Positions 11,453-22,700 of a stretch of 64,000 nucleotides of DNA are shown here, piece after piece (the first letter of the stretch is position 1; each line of letters begins with the position of its first letter). The DNA is from Cryptomeria japonica (taxonomy: Eukaryota; Streptophyta; Pinopsida; Cupressales; Cupressaceae). The position numbers and the translations under genes are program-made. Under the pieces are notes generated by a model, which did not search any database, was not told the DNA's origin, and saw nothing but the letters and a program-made list of their open reading frames with translations. The stretch lies in the NCBI RefSeq assembly GCF_030272615.1, contig NW_026729142.1:62001-126000 (forward strand). The letters are read 5' to 3'.

Positions 11453-14327
11453 GCTGATAGCATCAAAACACTATTTTAAAAAACATGGTGTTCTTAGAAC
11501 CTCATTTCAGAGGTTGTGCCTCAAAAGCCTCATTTTTGGAGCATAAAAATTAGTGTTTGGAGGTACAACAAGGTTTCAAGACACAAGTCCCAATTCCACA
11601 GTGGGTAGCACCAAAACGCAATTTTGATGTACATCGTGCTCTTGGAACCTCATTTCGGAGCTTGTCCCTTGAAAGCCTGATTTTGCCACATGAAAATAAA
11701 TGTTTTGAGGCAAAACAAGGTTTCAAGAAGCAAGTCCCTATTCCGGATCCTGTAGCATCAAAATTCCATTTTGATGCACATCATTCTCTTAGAAGCTCAT
11801 TTTGGAGAATCAAAATCAATGTTTGGAGGCACAACAAGGTTTCAAGATGGAAGTCCCGATTCTAGAGTCAATAGTGTCAAAATTTGATTTTGGCGCACAT
11901 CGTGCTCTTAGAAACTCATTTCAAAGCTTGTGCCTCGAAAGCCCCGGATTTGGAGCATCAAAATCAGTGTTTTGAGGCTCAACAAAGTTTCAAAATGCAA
12001 GCCTCGATTCTAGAGCCAGAAGCATCAAAATTCAAGTTTGATGCATATTATCCTGTTAGAACCCTATTTTGGAAATTGTGCCTCAAAAGCCCCAGTTTTG
12101 GAGCATCAAAATCAATGTTTAAAGACACAAAAAGGTTTCAAGACACAAGTTTCGATTCTCAAGCTGATAGCGTCAAAACACTATTTTGACAAACGTGGTG
12201 TTCTTAAAACCTCATTTTGGAGGTTTTGCCACAAAAGCCTCATTTTTGGAGCATAAAAATTATTGTTTGGAGGCACAACAAAGTTTCAAGACACAAGTCC
12301 CTATTCTAGAGTCGGTACCGTCAAAATGCAATTTTGATGTACATCGTGCTCTTAGAACCTCATTTCGGAGCTTGTGCCTTGAAAGCCCTGATTTTGGAAC
12401 ATCTAAGTCAGTGTTTGGAGGCACGAAAAGGTTCCAAGAAGCAAGTCCCTATTATGGAGCCTGTATCCTCAAAATTCCATTTTGACGAACATCATTCTCT
12501 TAGAAGCTCATTTCGGAGCTTGTGTCTGGAAAGACCCAGATTTCGAGCATCAAAATCAATGTTCGGAGGCACAACAAGGTTTCAAGATGCAAGTCCAGAT
12601 TCTAGAGTCAATAACGCCAAAATCTACTTTTCGCGCACATCGGGCTTTTAGAGCTTCATTTCAAAGCTTGTGCCTCCAAAGGCTCGGTTTTGGAGCATCA
12701 AAATCAGTGTTTTGAGGCACAACAAGGTTTCAAGATACAAGTCCCGATTCTCAAGCTGATAGCGTCCAAACATGATTTTGAAAAATATGGTGTTCTTAGA
12801 ACCTCATTTCAAAGGTTGTGCCTCAAAAGCCTTGTTTTTGGAGCATAAAAATTAGTGTTTGGAGGCACAACAAGGTTTCAAGACACAAGTTCCAATTCGA
12901 GAATTGGTAGCGTCAAAATGCAATTTTGATGTACATCGTGCTCTTAGAACCTCATTTTGGAGCTTGTGCCTTGAAATTCCTGATTTTGGAACATCAAAAT
13001 TAATGTTTTGAGGCACAACAAAGTTTCAAGAAGCAATTCCTTATTCTGGAGCCTGTAGCGTCAAAATTCCATTTTAACGCACATTATTCTCTTAGAAGCT
13101 CATTTCGGAGCTTGTGTCTCGAAAGACCTAGTTTTGGAGCGCCAAAATCAATGTTTTGAGGCCCAACAAGGTTTCAAGATGCAAGCCCCGATTCTACAGC
13201 TAGGAGCATCAAAATTCAATTTTGGTGCATATTGTGCTCTTAGAACCCTGTTTTAGAAATTGTGCCTCAAAAGCCCTAGTTTTGGAGCATCAAAATCTAT
13301 GTTTGGAGGCACAACAAGGTTTCAAGAAGCAAGTCTTGATTCAGGAGCCGGTAGCATCAAAATTTGATTTTGACGCAAATCGTGGTCTTAGATCCTTGTT
13401 TTGGAGCTTATGGCTCAAAATCTTCGGTTTTGAAGCATCGAAATTGGTGTTTGGAGGCACATCAAGATTTCAAGACACAAGTCCCTATTCCGGAGCCTGT
13501 ATTCTCAAGACATGATTTGGATGCACATCATGCTCTTAGAACCTCGTTTTGAAGCGTATGGCTCGAAAGTTCTAGTTTCAAATCATCAAAATCAATGTTT
13601 AAAGGCAAAACAAGGTTTCAAGAAATAAGTCTTGATTCATAAGCTGATAGCTTAAAACACGATTTTGACAAACATGGTGTTCTTAGAACCTCATTTCGGA
13701 GGTTGTGCCTCAAAAACCTAATTTTTGGAGCATAAAACTTAGTGTTTGGAGGCACAAGGTTTCAAGACGCGAGTCCCGATTCTCAAGATGATAGCATCAA
13801 AACACGATTTTGACAAACATGGTGTTCTTAAAACCTCATTTCAGAGGTTGTGCGTCAAAAGCCTCATTTTTTGAGCGTAAAATTAGTGTTTGGAGGCACA
13901 ACAAGGTTTCAAGAAACAAGTCCCAATTCCAGAGTCGGTAGCATCAAAACACAATTTTGATGTACATCATGCTATTACAACCTCATTTCGGAGCTTGTGC
14001 CTTGAAAGCCTTGATTTTGGAACATCAAAATCAGTGTCAATAGCGTCAAGTCTCAAATCTCAAGCTGATAGCGTCAAAACACGATTTTGACAAACATGGT
14101 GTTCTTAGAACCTCATTTTGGAGGTTGTGCCTCAAAAGCCTCATTTTTGGAGCATAAAAATTATTGTTTGGAGGCGAAACATGGTTTCAAGACACAAGTC
14201 CCAATTCCAGAGTCGCTAGTGTCAAAATGCAATTTTTATGTACATCGTGCTCTTAGAACCTCATTTTGGAGCTTGTGCCTTGAAAAACCCAATTTTGGAA
14301 CATCAAAATCATTGTTTGGATGCAAAA

Positions 14328-14475
14328 CAAGGTTTCAAGATGCATGTCCCGATTCTCGTGCTGGTAGCATCAAAATTTGATTTTGATGCACATCGTTCTC
14401 TTAGAACCTTGTTTCAAAGCTTGCACCTCGAACACCTCGGTTTCAGAATATCAAAATTGATGTTTGGAGGCACAA
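14328..14475 (+). repeat. Satellite monomer class H (exemplar)
   Basis: 148 bp. Class words are GATTCTCGTGCTGGTAGC, CATCGTTCTCTTAGAACC and GCTTGCACCTCGAACACC. It occurs only between A and I in longer HORs (for example 1,095-1,242 and 3,504-3,651). Confidence 0.8.
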
Positions 14476-14620
14476 CAAGGTTTCAAGTTGCAAGTCCCAA
14501 TTCCAGAACCGGTAGTGTCAAAATGTGATTTTGAAGGAAATTGTGCTCTTAGAACCTTATTTAGGAGCTTGTCCCTCGAAAGCCCCGGTTTGGGAGCATC
14601 AAAATTGGTGTTTGGAGGCA
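14476..14620 (+). repeat. Satellite monomer class I (exemplar)
   Basis: 145 bp. Class words are GATTTTGAAGGAAATTGTG, CTTATTTAGGAGCTTGTCCC and CCCCGGTTTGGGAGCATC. It always precedes J. In several copies the palindrome's right arm is altered by GAAGCAC or GAAGGAA. Confidence 0.8.
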
Positions 14621-14760
14621 CAAGGTTGCAAGAAGCAAGTCACCATTTTGGAGGCGGCAGCGTAAAAAAGTGATTTTGACACACATGGTGCTCTTAGAGC
14701 GTCGCTTGTGCCTCGAAAGCCCCGATTTTGAAACATCGAAATCAGTGTTGGGAGGCACAA
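14621..14760 (+). repeat. Satellite monomer class J (exemplar)
   Basis: 140 bp. It begins GGCACAAGGTTGCAAG, lacking the AAC of other classes, and includes CACATGGTGCTCTTAGAGC and GAAACATCGAAATCAGTG. The 3-bp loss at its start is shared by all J copies seen (for example 3,790, 17,470, 21,820, 42,100 and 62,550), so it is ancestral to the class. Confidence 0.8.
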
Positions 14761-16240
14761 CAAGGTTTCAAGATGCAAGTCCCGATTCTAGAGTCAATAG
14801 CGTTAAAATCTGATTTTGGTGCACATCGTGCTCTTCGAACCTCATTTCGAAGCTTGTGCCTCAAAAGCCCCAGTTTCAGAGCAACAAAATCAGTGTTTTT
14901 TGGCACAACAAGGTTCCAAGATGCAAGCCATGATTCTAGAGCCAATAGAATCAAAATTCAATTTTGATTTATATTGTTCTCTTAGAACCCTCTTTTAGAA
15001 ATTGTGCCTCAAAAGCCCCAGTTTTGGAGCATCAAAATCAATGTTTGGAGGCACAACAAGGTTTCAAGATGCAAGTCTTGATTCTGGAGCCGGTAGCATC
15101 AAAATTTGATTTTTACGCACATCGTGCTCTTAGAACCTTATTTTGGAGCTTATGCCTCAGAATATTTGATTTCGAAGCATGAAAATTGTTGTTTGGAGGC
15201 ACAACAAGCTTTCAATAGGCAAGTCCCTGTTCTGGAGACTGTAGTGTCAAAACATGATTTTGATGCACATCGTGCTCTTAGAACCTCGTTTCGGAGCATG
15301 TGGCTCGAAAGCTCCTGTTTCAAAACATCAAAATCAATGTTTAAAGGAACAAAAAGGTTTCAAGACACAAGTCCTGATTCTCAAGCTGATAGCATCAAAA
15401 CACGATTTTGACAAACATGGTGTTCTTAGAATCTCATTACGGAGGTTGTGCCTCAAAATCCTCGTTTTTGGAGCATAAAAATTAGTGTTTAGAGGCACAA
15501 CAAGGTTTCAAGACACAAGTCCCAATTCCAAACTCGGCAGCGTCAAAATGCAATTTTAATGTACATCGTGCTCTTAGAACCTCATTTTGGAACTTGTGCC
15601 TTTAAAGCCCTGATTTTTTAACATCAAAATCAGTGTTTGGAGGCACAAAAAGGTTTAAAGAAGCAAGTCCCTATTCCGGAGGCTGTAGCGTCAAAATTCC
15701 ATTTTGACACACATTCTTCTCTTAGAAGCTCATTTTGAAGCTTGTAACTCAAAAGACCCAGTTTTGGAGTGTCAAAATCAACGTTTGGAGGCACAAATAG
15801 GTTTCAAGATGCAAGTTCTGATTCTAGAGCCGGTAGCGTCAAAATTTGATTTTGACGCACATCGTGCTCTTAGAACCTTGTTTTAGAGCTTATGCCTCAA
15901 AATCTCTGGTTTCCAAGCATCAAAATTGGTGTTTGGAGGCACAACAAGCTTTCAAGATGCAAGTCCCTATTCCGGAGCTTGTAGTGTCAAAACTTGATTT
16001 TGATGCACATCGTGCTCTTAGAATCTCATTTCAGAGCATGTGACTTGAAAGCTCGAGTTTCAAAACATCAAAATCAATGTTTAAAGGCACAACAAGGTTT
16101 CAAGAAAAAAGTCCCAATTCTCAAGCTGATAGCGTCAAAACACGATTTTGACAAACATGGTGTTCTTAGAACCTCATTTTGGAGGTTGTGCCTCAAAAGC
16201 CTCATTTTTGGAGCATAAAAACTAGTGTTTGGAGGCACAA

Positions 16241-17117
16241 AAAGGTTTCAGGACACAAGTCCCAATTCCAGAGTCGGTAGCGTGTAAATGCAATTTCGAT
16301 TTACATTGTCCTCTTAGAACCTCATTTCGGAGCTTGTGCCTTGAAAGCTTTGATTTTGGAACATCAAAATCAATGTTTTGAGGCACAACAAGGTTTCAAG
16401 AAGCAAGTCCCTATTTTGGAGCCTATAGCATCAAAATTCCATTTTGACGCACATCATTGTCTTAGAAGCTCATTTCGGAGCCTGTGCCTCGAAAGACCCA
16501 GTTTTCAAGCATCAAAATCAATGTTTGGAGGCAGAACAAGGTTTCAAGATGCAGGTCGCGATTTTAGAGTCAAGAGTGTCAAAATCTGATTTTGGCGCAC
16601 ATCGTGCTCTTAGAATCTCATTTCAAAACTTGTGCCTCGAAAGCTCTCGTTTTGGAGCATCAAAATCATTGTTTTGAGGCACAACAAGGTTTCAAGATGC
16701 AAGGCCCGATTTTAGAGCCAGTAGCATCAAAATTCAATTTTGATGCACATTGTGCTCTTAGAACCTTGTTTTAGAAATTGTGCTTCAAAAGCCCCAGTTT
16801 TGAAGCATCAAAATCGATATTTGCTGGCACAACAAGCTTTCAAGATGCAAGTCCCTATTCTGGAGCCTGTAGTGTCAAAATGTGATTTTGCTGCTTAGAA
16901 CCTCGTTTCGGAGCGTCTGACTCAAAAGCTCCAGTTTCAAAACATCAAAATCAATGTTTAAAGGCACAACAAGGTTTCGAGACACAAGTACCGATTCTCA
17001 AGCTGATAGCATCAAAACATGATTTTGACAAACATGGTGTTCTTAGAACCCCATTTCGGAGGTTGTGCCTCAAAAGCCTCGTTTTAGGAGCATAAAATTT
17101 AGTGTTTGGAGGCACAA
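16241..17117 (+). repeat. 6-monomer run A-B-C-D-F-G lacking class E
   Basis: Starts at 16,241 (A), 16,389 (B), 16,537 (C), 16,685 (D), 16,833 (F) and 16,970 (G); the next A is at 17,118. Class E is missing, but the D-to-F join is exactly in register. An 11-bp deletion lies inside the F copy. This is a clean example of in-register loss of one monomer. Confidence 0.8.
16724..16746. repeat. Exemplar perfect palindrome of the satellite (module 1)
   Basis: Arms GCATCAAAATT and AATTTTGATGC are exact reverse complements separated by a single C. Some version of TCAAAA...TTTTGA lies at this place in nearly every monomer of every class. Confidence 0.85.
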
Positions 17118-18594
17118 CAAGGTTTCAAGACACAAGTCCCAATTCTAGAGTCAGTAGCATCAAAACGTAATTTTGAAGTACATCGTGCTCTTAGAACCTC
17201 ATTTCCGAGCTTGTAGTGTCAAAATTTGATTTTGATGCACATCGTTCTCTTAGAATCTTGTTTCGAAGCTTGCACCTCGAATGCCTTAGTGTCGCAATAT
17301 AAAAATTGGTGTTTGGAGGCACAACAAGGTTTGGAGATGCAAGTCCCGATCCCAGAGCCGATAGTGTCAAAATGCGATTTTGAAGCACATTGTTCTCTTA
17401 GAACCTTATTTAGGAGCTTGTCCCTCAAAAGCCCTGGTTTGAGAGCATCAAAATTGGTATTTGGAGGCACAAGGTTGCAAGACGCAAGTCGCGATAGCCG
17501 GTAGCAACAAAATGTGATTTTGACGCACATGGTACTCTTAGAGCCTCGTTTCCGGAGCTTGTGCCTCGAAAGCCCTAATTTTGAAACATCGAAATCAGTG
17601 TTCGAAGGCACAACAAGGTTTCAAGATGCAAGCCCCGATTCTAGAGCTAGTAGCATCAAAATTCAATTTTGATGCACGTTGTGCTCTTAGAACCCTACTT
17701 TAGAAATTTTGCCTCAAAAAACCCCGGTTTTGGAGCATCAAAATCGATGTTCGGAGGCACAAAAAGGTTTCAAGACACAAGTCCCAATTCAAAAGTCGGT
17801 AACATCAAAACGCAATTTTGATGTACATTGTGGTCTTACTCATTTCAGAGCTTGTGCATTGAAAGCCCTAATTTTGGCAAACATCAAAATCAATGTTTTG
17901 AGGCACAAAAAGGTTATAAGAAGCAAGTCCCTATTCCGGAGCCTAAAACGTCAAAATTCCATTTTGACGCACATCATTCTCTTAGAAGCTCATTTCAGAG
18001 CTTGTGCCTCGAAAGACCCAGATTTGGAGCATCAAAATCAATGTTTGGAGGCACAATAAAGTTTCAAGATGCAAGTCCTGATTCTAGAGTCAATAGCATC
18101 AAAATTTGATTTTCACGGACATCGTGTTCTTAGAACCTCATTTCAAAGCTTGTGCCTCGAAAGCCCCATTTTCGGAGCATCAAAATCAGTGTTTTGATGC
18201 AAAACAAGGTTTCAAGATCCAAGGCTCGATTCTAGAGCCAATAGCATCAAAATTCAATTTTGATTCACATTGTGCTCTTAGAACCCTGTGTTATAAATTG
18301 TGTCTCAAAAGCATCAATTTTGGAGCATCAAAATCGATGTTAGGAGGCACAACAAGGTTTGAAGATGCAAGTCCTTATTTTGGAGCCGGTAGCGTCAAAA
18401 TTTGATTTTGACGCACATCGTGCTCTTAGAACCTTGTTTTGGAGCTTATGCCTCAAAATATTTGGTTTCAAAGCATCAAAATTGGTGTTTGGAAGCACAA
18501 CAATGTTTCAAGATGCAAGACCTGATTCTAAGCGTGTGCCTCGAAAGCCCTAGTTTTTTAGCATCAAAATCAGTGTTTTAAGCCACAAAAAGGT

Positions 18595-19732
18595 TTCAAG
18601 ATGCAAGACTCGATTCTAGAGCTAGTAGCATGAAAATTCAATTTTGATGCATATTATGCTCTTCGAACCCTGTTTTAGAAATTGTACCTCAAAAGCCCTA
18701 GTTTTGGAGCATCAAAATCGATGTTTGGAGGCACAACAAGGTTTCAAGATGCAAGTCCTAATTTTGGTGCCCGTAGCGTTAAAGTTTGATTTTGACGCAC
18801 ATCATGCTCTTAGAACCTTGTTTTGGAGCTTATGCCTCAAAATCTTTGGTTTCAAAGCATCAAAATTGGTTTTTTCAGGCACAACAAGCTTTGAAGATGC
18901 AAGTCCCTATTTTGGAGCCTGTAAAGTCAAAACATGATTTTGATGCACATCGTTCTCTGAGAACCTCATTTCAGAGCGTGTGGCTCGAAAGCTCCAGTTT
19001 CAAAACATCAAAATCAATGTTTAAAGGCAAACAAAGGTTTCACGACACAAGTCCTGATTGTCAAGCTGATAGCGTCAAAACACTATTTTGACAAACATGG
19101 TGTTCTTAGAACCTCATTACGGAGGTTGTGCCTCAAAAGCGTCATTTTTGGAGACTAAAAATTAGTGTTTGGAAGCACAACAATGTTTAGGGACACAAGT
19201 CCCAATTCCAGAGTCGGTAGCGTCAAAACGCAATTTTGATGTACATCGTGCTCTTAGAACCTCATTTTGGAGCTTGTGCCTTGAAAGCCCTGATTTTCGA
19301 ACATCAAAATTAGTGCTTGGAGGCGCAACAAGGTTTAAAGAAGCAAGTCCCTATACATCATTCTCTTAGAAGCTCGTTTCGGAGCTTGTGCCTCGAAAGA
19401 CCCAATTTTGGAGCGTCAAAATCAATGTTTGGAGGCACATCAAGGTTTCAAGACGCAAGTCCCGATTCTAGAGTCAATAGCGTCAAAATATGATTTTGGC
19501 ACACATCGTGCTCTTAGAACCTCATTTCAAAGCTTGTGCCTCGAAAGCCTCGGTTTTGGAGCATCAAAATCAGTCTTTTGAGGCACAAGAAGTTTGTAAG
19601 ATGCAAGTCCTAATTCTAGAGCGGTTAGCATGCACATTGTGCTCTTAGAACCTTATTTTGAAGCTTATGCCTCAAAATCTTCGGTTTCGAAGCATCAAAA
19701 TGTGTGTTTGGAGACACAACAAGCTTTCAAGA
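18595..19732 (+). repeat. Identical tract shared with 27,065-28,202
   Basis: Compared line by line at offset 8,470, this ~1.14-kb tract shows no difference. It includes private oddities such as GGTTTTTTCAGGCACAAC and ATTAGTGCTTGGAGGCGC. Immediately to the left the copies differ (GTTTTAAGCCACAAAAAGG versus GTTTTGAGGCACAACAAGG). At 19,733 the first right-hand difference appears (GATGTAAG versus GACGTAAG), followed by several more. Confidence 0.8.
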
Positions 19733-22700
19733 TGTAAGTCCCTATTCCGGAGCTTGTAGTGTCAAAACATGATTTTGATGTACATCGTGCTCTTAGAACC
19801 TCATTTCGGAGAGTGTGGCTCGAAAGCTCTAGTTTCAAAATATCAAAATCAATGTTTAAAGGCTCAACAAGGTTTCAAGACACAAGTCCCGATTCTCAAG
19901 CTCATAGTGTCAAAACATGATTTTGACGAACATGGTGTTCTTAGAACCTCATTTAACAGGTTATGCCTCAAAAGCCTCATTTTGGAGTGTAAAAATTAGT
20001 GTTTGGAGGCACAACAAGGTTTCAAGACACAAGTCCCTATTCCGGATCCTATAGAGTCAAAATTCCATTTTCACGCATGCACATCATTCTCTTAGAAGTT
20101 CATTTCGGAGGTTGTACCTCGAAAGACCCAGTTTTGTAGCATCAAAATTAATGTTTCGAGGCACAACAAGGTTTCCAGATGCAAGCCCCGATTCTAGAGC
20201 CAGTAGCATCAAAATTCAATTTTCATGCACATTGTGCTGTTAGAACCCTGTTTTAGAAATTTTGCCTCAAAAGCCACAGTTTTGGAGCATCAAAAGCTAT
20301 GTTTGGAAGAACAAGTTTCAAGATGCAAGTCTTGAGCCCGTAGCATCAAAATTTGATTTTGATGCACATCGTGTACCTAGAATGTTTTGGAGCTTATGCC
20401 TCAAAATTTTCGGTTTCAAAACATCAAAATTGCTGTTTGGAGACACAACAATCTTTCAAGATGCAAATCCCTATTCCGGAGCCTATAGTGTCAAAACACA
20501 ATTTTGATGTACATCATGCTCTTAGAACCTCATTTCAGAATTTGTGCCTTTAAAGCACTGATTTTGGAACATCAAAATCAGTGTTTGGAGGCACAACAGG
20601 TTTAAAGAAGCAAATCCCTATTCCGAAGCCTGTAGAGTTAAAATTCCATTTTGACGCACATCATTCTCTTAGAAGCTCATTTCTGAGCTTGTGCCTCAAA
20701 AGACATAGTTTTGGAGCATCAAAATCAATATTTGGAGGCACAACAAAGTTTCAAGATGCAAGTCCCGATTCTAGAGTCAATAGCGTCAAAATCAAATTTT
20801 GATGCACATCTTGTTCTTAGAACCTCATTTCGAAGCTTGTGCCTTGAAAGCCCCAGTTCCGGAGCATCAAAATCAATGTTTTGAGGCAAAACAAGGTTTC
20901 AAGATCCAAGCCCCGATTCTTGAGCCAATAGCATCAAAATTCAATTTTGATTCACATTGTGCTCTTAGAACCCTGTGTTATAAATTGTGTCTCAAAAGCC
21001 CCAATTTTGGAGCATCAAAATCAATCTTAGGAGGCACAGCAAGGTTTGAAGATGCAAGTCTTGATTCTGGAGCCAGTAGCGTCAAAAATTGATTTTGACG
21101 CACATCGTGCTTTTACAACCTTGTTTTGGAGCTTATGCCTAAAACTCTTCGGTTTCAAAACATCAAAATTGGTGTGGCTCGAAAGCTCGAGTTTCAAAAC
21201 ATCAAAATCAATGTTTAAAGGCACAACAAGGTTTCAAGACACAAGTCCCGATTCTCAAGTTGATAGCGTCAAAAAATGATTTTGACAAACATGGTGTTCT
21301 TAGAAACTCATTCAGGAGGCTGTGCCTCAAAAGCCTCATTTTTGGAACATAAAAATTAGTGTTTGGAGGCGCAACAAGTTTTCAAGACACAAGTCCCAAC
21401 TTCAAAGTCGGTAGCGTCAAAATACAATTTTAATGTACACCATGCTCTTAGAACCTCATTTCGGAGCTTGTGCCTTGAAAGCATTGATTTTGGAACATAA
21501 AAAAGTGTTTGGAGGCACAACAAGGTATCAAGAAGCAAGTCCCTATTCCGGATCCTGTAGCGTTAAAATTCTATTTTGACGCACATCAATCTCTTAGAAG
21601 CTCATTTCGGAGCTTGTGCCTCGAAAGGCCCACTTTTGGAGCGTCAAAATGAATGTTTCGAGGCAGAAAAAGGTTTCAATATGCAAGTCTCGATTCCAGA
21701 GCCAGTAGTATCAAAATGGGATTTTGAAGCAAATTGTGCTCTGAGAACCTTATTTTGGAGCTTTTCCCTCGAAAGCCCCAGTTTGGGAACATCAAAATTG
21801 GTGTTTGGAGGCACAAGGTTGCGAGAAGCAAGTCGCGATTTCGGACCTGGTAGCGTCAAAATGTGATTTTAAGGCACATGGTGCTCTTAGAGCATCGTTT
21901 GCGGAGCTTGCGCCTCGAAAGCCCCAATTTTGAAACATCAAAATCAATGTTTGGAGGCACAACAAGGTTTCAAGATCCAAGTCGCCATTCTAGAGTCAAT
22001 AGCGTCAAAATCTGATTTTGGTGCAAATCGTGCTCTTAGAACCTGATTTCAAAGCTTGTGCCTCGAAAGACCCGGTTTCGGAGCATCAAAATTAGTGTTT
22101 TTTGGCACAACAAGGTTTCAAGATACAAGCCCCGATTCTAGAGCCAGTAGCATCAAAATTCTATTTTGATGCACATTGTGCTCGTAGAACCCTGTTTTAG
22201 AAATTGTGCCTCAAAAGCCCCAGGTTTGGAGCATCAAAATCGATGTTTGCAGCCACAACAAGGTTTCAAGATGCAAGTCCTGATTCTAGAGCCGGTAGCG
22301 TCAAAATTTGATTTTGACGCACGTCATGCTCTTAGAACCTTGTTTTGGAGCTTATGCCTCAAAATATTTGGTTTCGCAGCATCAAAATTGGTGTTTGGAG
22401 GCACAACAAGCTTTCAAGAATGCCGGACCCTGTATTGTCAAAACGAGATTTTGATGCACATCATGCTCTTAGAAACTCGTTTCGGAGCATGTGGCTCGAA
22501 AGCTCCAGTTTCAAAACATCAAAATTAATATTTAAATGCACAACAAGGTTTGAAGACACAAGTCCTGATTCTCAAGCTGATAGCGTCAAAAGACAATTTT
22601 GACAAACAAGGTGTTCTTAGAACCTCATTTCGGAGGTTGTGCCTCAAAAGCCTCATTTTTGGAGCATAAAAATTAGTGTTTGGAGAGGCACAACAAGGTT

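Larger units (their letters stand above)
9950..15490 (+). repeat. LTR-bearing segmental duplication, copy 1
   Basis: Collinear with about 37,440-42,975, including the solo LTR at the identical position. Left-flank marker: an A copy fused to the tail of a B copy (CAGCGTCAAAATCAATG at 10,152). Right-flank markers: CCACATGAAAATAAATG (11,685) and the AACGCCAAAATCTACTTTTC word (12,612). The offset steps from about 27,444 to 27,752 (two monomers lost here near 12,120, a D-to-G fusion) and then to about 27,483. Confidence 0.8.
14180..15500 (+). repeat. Exemplar 9-monomer higher-order repeat (A-H-I-J-C-D-E-F-G)
   Basis: Monomer starts: A 14,180; H 14,328; I 14,476; J 14,621; C 14,761; D 14,909; E 15,057; F 15,205; G 15,353; the next A is at 15,501. 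Total 1,321 bp, equal to 9 x 148 less 3 bp at the I/J boundary and 8 bp within J. The same class order recurs at 41.6-43.0 kb and 62.2-63.4 kb, and in part near 1.1-1.9 and 3.4-3.9 kb. Confidence 0.85.
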
